NCBI GenBank assembly: GCA_008638415.1 | Contig: VWVT01000001.1 | Span: 310,001-374,000, forward strand | DNA length: 64,000 bases | Reading direction: 5' to 3' | DNA from: Nocardiopsis sinuspersici | GTDB taxonomy: Bacteria; Actinomycetota; Actinomycetes; Streptosporangiales; Streptosporangiaceae | Shown: positions 1-8,159 of the stretch, piece after piece | Numbering within the stretch: position 1 is the stretch's first letter | How the letters are laid out: the number at the start of each line of letters is the position of its first letter | Made by a program: the position numbers and the translations under genes | Notes under the pieces: generated by a model | Database searches by the model: none | The model's input: only the letters and a program-made list of their open reading frames with translations | What the model was told of the DNA's origin: nothing

Positions 1-476
1 TAGAAGAGCTCCGCGATCATGTCGCGTCCGGCGGCCGTGCCGGCCCGGCGCAGTGCCAGGGTGGACGACCTCGGGCGTTCGACCTCGTTGCGGCCCCCGG
101 GCGCCGTGGCTCCCAGGACCAGTGAGCCGAGGCGTTCGGGAGCCGTGGCCGCGAAGGTCTGGGCGACCTTGCCGCCCATGGAGAACCCGTAGACGTGCGT
201 CCGGGTGATCCCCAGCTCGTCGAGGACGGCGAGTGCGTCGCCCACGAACAGCGCGAAGGTGTAGGGCTCGTCGAGGGGCGCCTCACTGCCGCCGGTGCCG
301 CGGAAGTCCATCCGCACGACCCTGTGGCGCCGCGCCAGCTCGGTGTGCACCCCGTCCCACATCTCGTGGTCGAGGGACTGCCCGTTGAGGAGCAGGAGGG
401 GATCGCCCTCCCCGAGGACGTCGTACCAGATGCGGGTTCCGTCGGCTGCGGTCACGTGGCTCACGGATCCGGACAC
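1..476 (-). CDS. alpha/beta hydrolase, C-terminal part outside window
   Basis: Reading the reverse strand gives an open frame from a GTG at 476 to the window edge, about 158 residues. It contains the alpha/beta hydrolase oxyanion region (LLLLNGQSLDHEMW), the MDFRGTGGS turn and the nucleophile elbow GFSMGG (Ser nucleophile), so the fold is clear. The lid, acidic residue and catalytic His lie beyond position 1. A second possible start is GTG 464. Family members include 3-oxoadipate enol-lactonase-like and haloperoxidase-like hydrolases, and the substrate cannot be told from this fragment. Its stop codon is not in the window. Confidence 0.85.
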   Translation of the reverse strand, partial: MSGSVSHVTAADGTRIWYDVLGEGDPLLLLNGQSLDHEMWDGVHTELARRHRVVRMDFRGTGGSEAPLDEPYTFALFVGDALAVLDELGITRTHVYGFSMGGKVAQTFAATAPERLGSLVLGATAPGGRNEVERPRSSTLALRRAGTAAGRDMIAELF

Positions 477-672
477 TACCCGAAGAACCACGCATACGAC
501 ATGGTCGGCGTCGCTCCCCGCGCGGGGGCTCCGGGGGTCACTGCGCCGGGGTCCCGGTTCCCTGCCCCGGGGAACCGCTGGGAGGCACCGGGGGACGCTG
601 GGAGGCGCTGGGAGGCGCTGACAAGGGCGGGGCCGGGCAGGCCCGATCCCGCCCCCGGGCCAGCGCCCCGCG

Positions 673-1671
673 TCACACGGTGCGCGGGCGGGGGCGGCGT
701 CCCCAGGTCGCCCAGCGCCACAGCCACTCGACCGGCCCCTGGCGGAACCGGCGCAGCCACAGCGTGGAGAACACCCACTGGGCGGCCAGGACGGCGCCGG
801 AGCCCAGGAGCACCTCCGCCAGGGAGGCGAACCGCAGGCCGAGGACGTGGGCCGTCGCCAGCACGAGGACCGTGGCCGTCAGGTAGTTGGTCAGCGCCAT
901 CCGCCCCAGGGGATCGAAGACGGCGCGCAGCACGGGCCGCAGCGGCGTCCCGAGCAGGACCAGCAGGGCGCACACGTACACACCGGTGAGCAGCAGCCCC
1001 GTCAGGAGGAACGCCAAGGTCGGCGGCTGTGCCGTGCCCGGGCTGACCTGTGCGTCGGCCTGCGCCCACAGGGCGAGGGCCTCCCCCGCCGCGAAGACCA
1101 GGCCCAGTAGGGCCGGTCCCCGGACGGACCGGTCGATCCGCTGGACCATCCCGTATCGGGCCAGTGCCGAGCCCGACAGGAACAGCCCCGCGATCAGCAG
1201 GGGTCCGCCCCCGGCTCCGACCAGCGCCGTCGGGACGAGTACGGCGGCGAGGCCGGCCACGGCCCACCGCGGCAGCCAGGTCGAGGGCAGCAGCACCAGC
1301 AGGCCGACGACGGCGTAGACGGTCAGGATGTCGCCCCGCCACAGCAGCATGTGCACGAGGCCGATCGCGAGCAGCGCCAGAAGCCGGCGCAGCAGGACCA
1401 GCCGCGGGCGGGGTGCGCGGTCCGCGGCGGAGTCCGACAGCAGCGAGAACCCGATACCGAACAGCAGGGAGAAGACCGGGAGCCCGAGCCAGGCCTGCGC
1501 GCCGCCCATGGGCGGCGTCACGGCGGCGGTGTCGGCGTTGGCTATCAGTTGGATGTTGGCCACCAGGATCCCGCACAGGGCGAACCCCCGAAGCACGTCG
1601 AGTGCGACGACGCGGGTCCGGTCGGGCGGGGCCCCGGTGGCGTGCTCCGGGAGGGAGGCCTCATGTGTCAT
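673..1671 (-). CDS. DUF418 (YeiB-like) integral membrane protein
   Basis: 332-residue multi-spanning membrane protein. The N-terminus carries the family signature RVVALDVLRGFALCGILVANI, and the C-terminus carries the DUF418 hallmark GPVEWLWRWATWG. Between them lie roughly seven to eight hydrophobic helices. It is shorter than many members (around 380-400 aa). The DUF418 family is related to acyltransferase-type membrane proteins, but its biochemical role is not established. The gene stands alone and is divergent from the histidine kinase gene. The start ATG at 1671 is the first in frame. Confidence 0.85.
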   Translation of the reverse strand: MTHEASLPEHATGAPPDRTRVVALDVLRGFALCGILVANIQLIANADTAAVTPPMGGAQAWLGLPVFSLLFGIGFSLLSDSAADRAPRPRLVLLRRLLALLAIGLVHMLLWRGDILTVYAVVGLLVLLPSTWLPRWAVAGLAAVLVPTALVGAGGGPLLIAGLFLSGSALARYGMVQRIDRSVRGPALLGLVFAAGEALALWAQADAQVSPGTAQPPTLAFLLTGLLLTGVYVCALLVLLGTPLRPVLRAVFDPLGRMALTNYLTATVLVLATAHVLGLRFASLAEVLLGSGAVLAAQWVFSTLWLRRFRQGPVEWLWRWATWGRRPRPRTV

Positions 1672-1791
1672 GGGACCCGATCCTGGGGGCCGGCGCGGAC
1701 CCCGTCACGGGGCGAAAGAAGGGTTCGCGGCGCCCGCGACGGTACTTTCGGCCGGTTGGGCGGCGGGGAGGGCCTCTCTAGGCTGAGTGGC

Positions 1792-3039
1792 GTGAACAGT
1801 GGGGAAGGCCGGCCCGGACCGCCCGGCTCGTCCGGACGACCGGTGTGGCCGGGGCTACCGGGGCGATCGGTGTGGCCGAGGCGGCCATGGTGGCCGAGGT
1901 GGCGCGGGCGGCCCGTGCGGCCGGGGTGGCTCGGTCGGGTGGCGGACGCCGGTCTCGCCGCGGTCCTCGCGCTGGTGCTCGTGTTCCAGGCGGTCGGTAT
2001 CGCGTCGACCTGGGGAGGCGGCTACTGGTGGTTCGACGCCGCCGCGGGTTCGGTGGTGTGCGTGATCGCGCTGGTGCGCCGCCGGGGCCGGGCCGCGGCC
2101 GCGGCCGCGGGACTGGCCGTCGCCGCCGTCTCCGTGCTGGTCTCCTGGCTGGCCGGGCTGCCCTCCGAGCCGGGTCCGGCCATGGCCCTCGCGCTGGCGG
2201 TGCTCATCGGATCCGCCGTCAGGGAGCTCCCGGCCCGGCCGGCCTGCGCGGTGGCGGCCGGAGGACTCGCGGTGATCGCCGCCAGCCTGCTCACCCAACT
2301 GGGGTCCACCTCCGGCATGCCCGTGGTGGTGCTGAACTCGCTCACGTGGCTGGGCGGTGTCGCGGGCGGCCTGGGACCGCGGCTGCTGGACGCCCGGCGC
2401 CGGGCGGTCGCCGAGGGGGTGCGCCGCGGCGAGCGGATGAGGCTGGCCCGGGAGATGCACGACGTCGTCGCCCACCACGTCACCGGCATCGTGGTCGAGG
2501 CGCAGGCCGGACAGCTCGACGCACCCGGACGGCCCGAGCAGGCGCGGGCCTCCTTCGCCGCCATCGAGGGCGCGGGATCCGAGGCGCTGACCGCGATGCG
2601 CCGCGTCGTCGGCCTGCTGCGCGACGCCGACGGAGCGGCGCCCACCGCGCCCGGCCCCGAACGGCTCACCGCGCTCGTCGGGCGGTTCCGGGAACGCGGC
2701 GGCCCCGCCGTGGAACTGCGCCTGTCGGAGGACGAGGGGATGTGGCCGCACGAGGTCGCCGCCACCGTCTACAGGGTCGTCCAGGAGTCCCTGACCAACG
2801 TCGCGCGCCACGCCGCACACGCCGGGACGGTCACCGTCGACGTCGCCCGGGACGGGGAGGAGGTCACCGTGGAGGTCGCCGACGACTCCCCGGGCCCGTC
2901 CCACCGGAGGCGGGGCGGGTACGGACTGGTCGGCATGCGCGAGCGGGTCGAGGCCCTCCGGGGCACGCTGGACACGGGGCCACGCCCCGGGGGCGGCTGG
3001 TCCGTGCGCGCCGTCCTTCCCCTGGAGGAGAACCGATGA
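1792..3039 (+). CDS. two-component sensor histidine kinase (HisKA_3/NarL partner)
   Basis: 415-residue kinase from GTG 1792. Membrane helices occupy about residues 50-180. A HisKA_3 dimerisation box follows (RLAREMHDVVAHHVTGI, phospho-acceptor His about residue 223), then a HATPase domain with YRVVQESLTNVARHA (N box) and VADDSPG...GGYGLVGMRERVEAL (G boxes). It autophosphorylates and passes phosphate to the response regulator encoded immediately downstream, whose ATG overlaps the kinase stop (ATGA). The first 45 residues are an odd Trp/Pro/Arg/Gly-rich stretch (repeated RPVWPG-like units), so a later start near the first helix, for example GTG 1939, is possible. The signal sensed is unknown. 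Confidence 0.9.
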   Translation: MNSGEGRPGPPGSSGRPVWPGLPGRSVWPRRPWWPRWRGRPVRPGWLGRVADAGLAAVLALVLVFQAVGIASTWGGGYWWFDAAAGSVVCVIALVRRRGRAAAAAAGLAVAAVSVLVSWLAGLPSEPGPAMALALAVLIGSAVRELPARPACAVAAGGLAVIAASLLTQLGSTSGMPVVVLNSLTWLGGVAGGLGPRLLDARRRAVAEGVRRGERMRLAREMHDVVAHHVTGIVVEAQAGQLDAPGRPEQARASFAAIEGAGSEALTAMRRVVGLLRDADGAAPTAPGPERLTALVGRFRERGGPAVELRLSEDEGMWPHEVAATVYRVVQESLTNVARHAAHAGTVTVDVARDGEEVTVEVADDSPGPSHRRRGGYGLVGMRERVEALRGTLDTGPRPGGGWSVRAVLPLEENR

Positions 3040-3692
3040 CCATCCGGATCCTGTTGGCCGACGACCAGGCGATGGTCCGAGGCGGCCTGCGCCGGATCCT
3101 GGAGAGCCGGCCCGACCTCACCGTGGTCGCGGAGGCCTCCGACGGGGCCGAGGCGGTCGGGCTGGCCCGGCGGCTGCGCCCCGACGTGTGCCTGGTGGAC
3201 ATCCGCATGCCGCGCCTGGACGGCCTGGAGGTCACCCGCGCCCTGGCCGGACCCAGGACGGCCGACCCGCTGCGGGTGGTCGTGGTGACCACGTTCGACC
3301 TCGACGAGTACGTCTACGGGGCGCTGCGCGGAGGGGCCGTGGGATTCGTGCTCAAGGACGCGGGCCCGAACCTGCTCGTGGAGGCCGTCCGCTCGGCGTA
3401 CGCGGGGGACGCCCTGATCTCGCCGTCGATCACCCTGAGGCTCCTGCGCCACATCACCGCCTCGGGCTCCCCGTCCGGCGGCGGCCGACCGCATCCGCTG
3501 TCCGCCCGCGAGACCGAGGTCGTGCTCGCCATCGCCCGCGGCCGTACCAACCAGGAGATCGCCGACGAGCTGTTCATCTCCCTGAGCACGGTCAAGGGCC
3601 ACGTGTCCGCCGTCCAGGCGCGCCTCGGCCTGCGCAACCGCGTCGAGATCGCCGCCTGGGCCTGGGAGAACCGACTGATGGACGCCGTCTAG
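3036..3692 (+). CDS. NarL/FixJ-family response regulator
   Basis: 218 residues. The N-terminal receiver has the acidic pocket ADDQ, the phospho-acceptor Asp at about residue 55 (CLVDIRMPRLDG), Thr in VVVVTTFD and Lys in FVLKDAG. The C-terminal LuxR-type HTH is LSARETEVVLAIARGRTNQEIADELFISLSTVKGHVS. It is translationally coupled to the kinase gene by a 4-bp ATGA overlap, so the two form a classical actinobacterial HisKA_3/NarL pair. Downstream lies a hairpin and then the left attachment site of an integrative element, so its original downstream neighbour is now about 13.7 kb away. Confidence 0.95.
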   Translation: MTIRILLADDQAMVRGGLRRILESRPDLTVVAEASDGAEAVGLARRLRPDVCLVDIRMPRLDGLEVTRALAGPRTADPLRVVVVTTFDLDEYVYGALRGGAVGFVLKDAGPNLLVEAVRSAYAGDALISPSITLRLLRHITASGSPSGGGRPHPLSARETEVVLAIARGRTNQEIADELFISLSTVKGHVSAVQARLGLRNRVEIAAWAWENRLMDAV

Positions 3693-3716
3693 ACCGGAAG
3701 CGCCCGGACATCGAAA

Positions 3717-3745
3717 ACGCCCGGAGCCAAAGGGCTTCCGGGCGT
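3717..3745 (+). terminator. hairpin after response regulator
   Basis: ACGCCCGGA at 3717-3725 pairs with TCCGGGCGT at 3737-3745 around an 11-nt loop, 25 nt after the response-regulator stop. There is no U tract, so the terminator function is inferred from position and stem strength. Confidence 0.6.
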
Positions 3746-3763
3746 CGGTACTGCTCAGTCTGG

Positions 3764-3806
3764 GTGGCTAGGGGCGGGGTCGAACCGCCGACCTTCCGCT
3801 TTTCAG
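3764..3806. repeat. attL: 43-bp copy of tRNA-Phe 3' end
   Basis: Identical over 43 bp to 17413-17455. It covers the T arm, the variable loop, the 3' acceptor strand and the anticodon loop of tRNA-Phe but lacks the 5' half, so it is an attachment-site remnant and not a tRNA gene. Confidence 0.95.
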
Positions 3807-3880
3807 TAGGTCTCGCTGAGCACGTATGCACGCTAGTTGACCTGCCCGGATGTCGGAGCCAGCTTGGCCGTGGCGGAACT

Positions 3881-3902
3881 TGGCCGCATATTGGCCGTAG
3901 GC
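3881..3902. repeat. candidate integrase arm site, left
   Basis: This 22-bp segment (TGGCCGCATATTGGCCGTAGGC in two parts, 3881-3890 and 3891-3902) recurs with two mismatches at 17288-17309 beside attR. Extra TTGGCCG units sit at 3864 and 3880. Placement just inside both ends of the element fits arm-type Int/Xis binding sites. Function is inferred from position. Confidence 0.5.
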
Positions 3903-4151
3903 GGCAGCTCCGTACCTGCGATCCAGGGGTCACGGTTCCATAGAACATGACGACAGCACACCCCTTCTGACCTGAATCTGAAGCGTACGGGGTGGAGTGG
4001 ACGTCCGACTACTCAACGTGTACTCGCAATAGATCGACCGTCCGTAAGCAGGAAAAACTTGTCCTTACCTTCCGCAAATCAGGATGAAAACCGCTTAATA
4101 GGCGGAATCGGTCAAGCCCGCCCGGCATGGACAGGGGAGTATGATGAGTGC

Positions 4152-6095
4152 GTGACTATTGAACCTGACTCAGAACGGCGCCTGAAGTTCTATGGCCTCA
4201 ATGACTATGGAACCTACCACCAGGTTGAGCGTGTCAAAGAAGTCTTGGAAGTCTTCGATCCGCTAGCCGTCGGATACAGCACCTCCGACATCATTGAGTT
4301 ACACAACGCACAACTGTTCATCGAGAATCAATTGTACCCTCAGTCGTTCGACAGTGAACAGCGCGCAGCATGGCAAGCACTCCGCCCACAACTGCGCACC
4401 GTGGTTGCCAAGTTTTTCAACGCACTGAATGATGATAATTTCGCAGACGTTATTACTGACGTCCACAACGAGTACAAATCCGACCTACTGCAACTCCTTG
4501 CGAAGTTTAAAGTCTATGACCGCTGCTCCGCAACCACAGTTTTGCCAGCCTTAAAAGCAGTGCGCATTAGCATGGGTGGACTACTGGGAAACAAAAGACT
4601 AGTGCAGAAATATAACCACGAAGTTCGAGCGCTAATCCTTGCCGATTCCGCCAATGCTGAATACCTGGCAAGGAAACATCTGGAGAATAATGCACAACAA
4701 AGCGTACATCTCCCATCGAGCCTAACCATCGATGATCAGCGCGCCCTTATAAACAGTTATGTCGATAGCGATGACCCGAATCCTAATTATGTAAAATTGA
4801 TCTCATTCGCACCTCTACATACGGGCGATGCTGTTGATGCGAAGCTGAAATTGAAAGCCCGGCGCAAGCACCAAAAATGGACGGAGGAGTTTTTCAAAAA
4901 AAATACCGGAATCGCGACCGGCTGCACGGTAGCGGTCGACGATGAGCAAACTGATCCCGCTAAGCTTGAAATGGACGGGATGGTAGCTAATTTTTCGTAC
5001 AGTCGACTCTGGCTCGAGGACACTCTCGATCAACCATCCATTCTTAATAATTTCCTTTATGTTTTTGAGTTCGCAAACTACCACATGTTGCTAACGCTTC
5101 CATCGTATCGAGCGCAGCTTGGAGTGCTTGAGCAGTTGATGGAAGTCAAAGTAAAGGGCGCCTACCCACTCGACTCAGCATTCCGCAGCAAAGAGGGCAG
5201 TTCGTCCCTGCAGTTAGCATTCTACAGGGATTACCTGAAAAGCAAGGACGTAGAGATTGAGTCAGTTATCGCATGGTTCTTTTCTTCTTACCTTAAGGAC
5301 GAATTTGAGGTACTGAACTTTCGATTCACACCGTCAAGCACAGCATCAACTTATCTGGAAAAATGTCGTCACACTTTCGCCGAAATGGAGAGCATCCTCC
5401 AGCAGTTCACTCTCTATGCAAAAGAAGGTGAGTTGGACCTTGAGCTGCTGAACATGAATTCCGAACAAGTAAGCTATAAAACTATTCCGAGCCTACTTAA
5501 AGGCAAGTACGCCTATCCGACTAGCAGTCAAGACGTCCATGCCATCCTGTATCTCCTCTTCTCAGACCAGTCAGAACTGACGTACATCAGCGAAGAACTG
5601 CACGGAAATAATGCGGTAGATCTTCTGATAAATCATGAAGTATCATACGATGACTTTGCCGACTACCAGAAAGATTCAGTGGATTACCTCATTGACCAGG
5701 AGGTTCTCAAAAATAACGGCCAGCGGATCGTCTTCGCTAACTGTAGACAGCTCCTCGTGCTTCGAGATGTCGTCGATGACGAAGTGGCTAGCTACTACCA
5801 CTACTCGACTAAAAGTCGTGCGGCTATCGATGAACTAGTAGAACGGGAGTGGCTTGTGAGACGAGAGTCCCTACTCTCCGAGGCCGAGGCTAGCTATTTC
5901 AACTATTACCTCAACAAGGCCGAGTTCACCAATGGTCCAGATTTGCGAAACAAGTACATGCACGGATCAAATGTGGACGCAGCCAACGAGCAAGAACACT
6001 TCTCTACCTACATTTCCGCCCTCAAACTTCTGATCGCGCTCGTCATAAAAATCAATGACGAATTCTGGCTCAGGTCAGTTCAGATGGATAACTAG
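4152..6095 (+). CDS. large low-GC cargo protein with C-terminal HEPN-like RxxxxH motif
   Basis: About 647 residues from GTG 4152; an in-frame TTG at 4059 is the alternative start. I do not recognise the N-terminal two thirds. Near the C-terminus the segment GPDLRNKYMHGS contains Arg599-N-K-Y-M-His604, the Rx4-6H pattern of HEPN ribonucleases, inside a helical region ending LKLLIALVIKINDEFW. There is no membrane segment. GC content is visibly far below that of neighbouring genes, with A/T-ending codons common, so it arrived separately from the rest of the AICE. The place between attL and the transfer genes is where defence or abortive-infection cargo often sits. A role as an RNA-cleaving immunity effector is an inference from one motif and context. 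Confidence 0.7.
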   Translation: MTIEPDSERRLKFYGLNDYGTYHQVERVKEVLEVFDPLAVGYSTSDIIELHNAQLFIENQLYPQSFDSEQRAAWQALRPQLRTVVAKFFNALNDDNFADVITDVHNEYKSDLLQLLAKFKVYDRCSATTVLPALKAVRISMGGLLGNKRLVQKYNHEVRALILADSANAEYLARKHLENNAQQSVHLPSSLTIDDQRALINSYVDSDDPNPNYVKLISFAPLHTGDAVDAKLKLKARRKHQKWTEEFFKKNTGIATGCTVAVDDEQTDPAKLEMDGMVANFSYSRLWLEDTLDQPSILNNFLYVFEFANYHMLLTLPSYRAQLGVLEQLMEVKVKGAYPLDSAFRSKEGSSSLQLAFYRDYLKSKDVEIESVIAWFFSSYLKDEFEVLNFRFTPSSTASTYLEKCRHTFAEMESILQQFTLYAKEGELDLELLNMNSEQVSYKTIPSLLKGKYAYPTSSQDVHAILYLLFSDQSELTYISEELHGNNAVDLLINHEVSYDDFADYQKDSVDYLIDQEVLKNNGQRIVFANCRQLLVLRDVVDDEVASYYHYSTKSRAAIDELVEREWLVRRESLLSEAEASYFNYYLNKAEFTNGPDLRNKYMHGSNVDAANEQEHFSTYISALKLLIALVIKINDEFWLRSVQMDN

Positions 6096-6165
6096 CCTGA
6101 CTCTCCTTATTGCGCGATGCTTTTTCATTCTTCCTGCAATATTCCGATACTATCTGCGGAATCCG

Positions 6166-6196
6166 AAGGGGCACAGGCGTGTTGCCTGTACCCCTT
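6166..6196. terminator. bidirectional hairpin between cargo gene and purC operon
   Basis: AAGGGGCACAGGC at 6166-6178 pairs with GCCTGTACCCCTT at 6184-6196 around a 5-nt loop, with one mismatch. It lies between the convergent ends of the cargo gene (6095) and the small ORF (6212), so it can end both transcripts. Confidence 0.75.
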
Positions 6197-6211
6197 GCTA
6201 GTCACATCTCG

Positions 6212-6454
6212 TTAGCGGTTTCGGGACTCGTCTGCTCGCGCTTCGTCGGACTCTTCCCAGGTGCGGTCCATCGCGCCTTTGAGGGCTTCCACCTGGTCTA
6301 CGACGGGATCGATCCCGAAGGAGCGCAGGAGCAGCATCGCGGCGTGTTCCGGCTTGGGGTCGTCCTGGGCGAGCGGCTCGAGCCCTTCGCTCTCCAGGAG
6401 TTCCCGCACCTGGCGCACGAGCTTGTTGCGGTCGTAGCTCTGATACATGCTCAC
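6212..6454 (-). CDS. small protein coupled to purC, unknown function
   Basis: 80-residue, charged, soluble protein that starts at ATG 6454 and overlaps the purC stop by 4 bp (ATGA), so the two are translated together. The sequence is helical (NKLVRQVRELLESEGLEPLAQDDPKPEHAAMLLLRSFG split over two helices) with an acidic/Arg-rich tail. It does not resemble PurS despite its size and partner. Function unknown. The tight coupling suggests it acts with, or depends on, the purC product. Confidence 0.7.
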   Translation of the reverse strand: MSMYQSYDRNKLVRQVRELLESEGLEPLAQDDPKPEHAAMLLLRSFGIDPVVDQVEALKGAMDRTWEESDEARADESRNR

Positions 6455-7287
6455 GCCTCCCAGCGCTTGCCGGTGATCCGCTCGTAGACCTCGATGTAGC
6501 GGGCCCGGGTCGCTTCCACGATCTCGTCGGGGATCTCGGGGCCGGGCGGGGTACGGTCCCAGTCAGTGACCGTGCTCGACCAGTCCCGCACGAACTGCTT
6601 GTCGAACGCGTGCTGGGGCCGACCCGGCTCCCAGTCGTCTGCCGGCCAGAACCGGGATGAGTCCGAGGTCAGCACCTCGTCGGCGAGCACGAGCGTACCG
6701 TCCGCCGCACGGCCGAACTCCAGCTTGGTGTCGGCGATGATGATGCCGCGCTCAGCGGCGATCTCCGCCCCGCGCTTGTACGCGTCCAGGGTCACCGTGC
6801 GCAGGCGGTCAGCGGTCTCCTGACCGATCTCCTCGACCACGTCCGCGAAGGTGATGAACTCGTCGTGGCCCTCGGTCGCCTTGGTCGTGGGGGTGAAGAT
6901 CGGCTCAGGAAGCTTGGACGCCTCCACCAGGCCCTCGGGGAGCTTGATTCCCGAGACCGTGCCCTGCTTCTCGTACTCCTTGAGCCCCAGGCCCGCGAGG
7001 TAGCCGCGGGCGATCCACTCCACCGGGAGCATGGTGAGCTTCTGGCAGCGCACCGCGCGGCCCGCCCACTCCTCCGGAACGTCCGTCGCCGAGATGACGT
7101 GGTTCGGAACCACGTCGGCGAGCTGCTCGAACCACCACAGCGAGAGCTGCGTCAGGATCTTGCCCTTGTCCGGGACCGGGGTCGGCAGCACGACGTCGTA
7201 GACGCTCACGCGGTCCGAGGCCACCAGGATGAGGTCATCACCATCAGCGTAGACGTCGCGCACCTTGCCTGAGTGCAGCAGTTCCAT
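6451..7287 (-). CDS. purC: SAICAR synthetase (PurC) carried on the element
   Basis: 278-residue phosphoribosylaminoimidazole-succinocarboxamide synthase, which joins CAIR and aspartate with ATP in purine synthesis. Family landmarks are all present: SGKVRDVY (glycine-rich ATP loop) at the N-terminus, PDKGKILTQLSLWWF, the substrate segment ARGYLAGLGLKEYEKQGTVSG, IIADTKLEFG, and LADEVLTSDSSRFW followed by FDKQFVRDW. Length is near normal (about 290), and no frameshift or missing block is seen, so it looks functional. It sits 7 bp after the GntR gene and overlaps the 80-aa gene, in one minus-strand operon. A purine-synthesis gene is unexpected cargo for an AICE. Whether the host has another purC cannot be seen here. 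Confidence 0.95.
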   Translation of the reverse strand: MELLHSGKVRDVYADGDDLILVASDRVSVYDVVLPTPVPDKGKILTQLSLWWFEQLADVVPNHVISATDVPEEWAGRAVRCQKLTMLPVEWIARGYLAGLGLKEYEKQGTVSGIKLPEGLVEASKLPEPIFTPTTKATEGHDEFITFADVVEEIGQETADRLRTVTLDAYKRGAEIAAERGIIIADTKLEFGRAADGTLVLADEVLTSDSSRFWPADDWEPGRPQHAFDKQFVRDWSSTVTDWDRTPPGPEIPDEIVEATRARYIEVYERITGKRWEA

Positions 7288-7294
7288 GTCGCTC

Positions 7295-8035
7295 CTACCT
7301 GGAGATCTCGTAGTTGTAGGTGGCCCAGCGTCGGGCCACGGAGACGGACTGGCCGAACTCGATCACGTCGCCTTCGGCGTTGAACACCCAGTTCTGCTTG
7401 CGCAGGACCGGGGAGCCGAGCGGGATGCCCAGCGCTGCGGAGTCCTCTTCCGAGGCGATGTCGGCGCGGAGCTGGTCCTTGCCGGTGGCGGGTGTGAGCC
7501 CTGTCTTCTCCTGGACGTACTTCGGGGTGCCCTGGGGCAGCCGCTTCGCCTCCAGGAGCAGCGGTGCGCTTTCGGCCAGCTCTCCGTTGAACCAGGACGT
7601 GCTGGCCGAGGAGGGCACGTCATCCCGGAGGGTGACGCGCTGGCGTCGGATGACGTTCGTGCCTGCGGGAACGCCGAGGGCGTCCGCGACGCCCTCGGGT
7701 GCCGGCACCAGTTCGGCCGCGCGGATCTCGGCACGCTCGTTCGCCGCGTAGATCCGGCCTTCCAGGCTGCGGACCACACGGTCCTTGGCGCTGTCCGCCG
7801 CCTGGTCGCGGGTGACGATGCTGCCCTTGCCGGGTTCGCTGCGCACCAGGCCCTCAGCCTTGAGCGTGCCGACGACCTTGGTCGCGGTCGCCAGCGAGAT
7901 CTTCCACTTCGCGCTGATGGCGCGCACGGAGTCGATCTTCTGCCCGTCCTGGAGGACACCGGACTCGATCTCGGCCTTGATGTGCTTGACGACCTGCATG
8001 TAGGGCGGGTCGGTGCGTTGGACCTGAGGGGACAC
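7295..8035 (-). CDS. GntR-family regulator with UTRA domain (HutC subfamily)
   Basis: 246 residues from GTG 8035, chosen because AAGGAG lies 6 nt upstream. An N-terminal winged helix (PPYMQVVKHIKAEIESG...SVRAISAKWKISLATATKVVGTLKAEGLV) is followed by a UTRA ligand domain from about residue 95 to the end. KorSA of pSAM2 and related AICE regulators are of this kind and repress excision and transfer. It is the first gene of the minus operon with purC and faces the long leader and transfer operon on the plus strand. Two identical GTACTAGTAC palindromes in the divergent promoter region are its probable operators, giving autoregulation and control of transfer. Confidence 0.9.
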   Translation of the reverse strand: MSPQVQRTDPPYMQVVKHIKAEIESGVLQDGQKIDSVRAISAKWKISLATATKVVGTLKAEGLVRSEPGKGSIVTRDQAADSAKDRVVRSLEGRIYAANERAEIRAAELVPAPEGVADALGVPAGTNVIRRQRVTLRDDVPSSASTSWFNGELAESAPLLLEAKRLPQGTPKYVQEKTGLTPATGKDQLRADIASEEDSAALGIPLGSPVLRKQNWVFNAEGDVIEFGQSVSVARRWATYNYEISR

Positions 8036-8066
8036 GTGTGGCTCCTTCGTGGTGAACATGATCAGT

Positions 8067-8076
8067 GTACTAGTAC
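8067..8076. promoter_or_regulatory. GntR operator candidate 1
   Basis: Perfect 10-bp palindrome GTACTAGTAC, in the context TGTACTAGTACG, 31 bp upstream of the GntR start. It fits the HutC-type GT-N-TA-N-AC logic. A second identical copy lies 83 bp away. Confidence 0.7.
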
Positions 8077-8149
8077 GCATAGAGGTTCAGGCATGTGAGC
8101 TCGGGCTCTACGACCTGCAACGCGCTCAGGCCCAATGAATATGCCAACT

Positions 8150-8159
8150 GTACTAGTAC
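8150..8159. promoter_or_regulatory. GntR operator candidate 2
   Basis: Second GTACTAGTAC palindrome, again inside TGTACTAGTACG. It lies on the transfer-operon side of the divergent promoter region, so it is placed to repress the plus-strand transcript. Confidence 0.7.

Noticed and set aside
1845-3692. 615-residue plus-strand open frame covering the kinase gene and merging into the response regulator
   Set aside because: The first part is an Arg/Gly/Ala-rich shadow of the kinase frame. Only the last 218 residues, from ATG 3036, are the response regulator.
3764-3806. Possible second tRNA-Phe gene
   Set aside because: Only the 3' half is present. The 5' acceptor strand and D arm are missing.
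6212-6454. PurS, because of size and the purC neighbour
   Set aside because: The sequence shows no PurS pattern and purQ/purL are absent.
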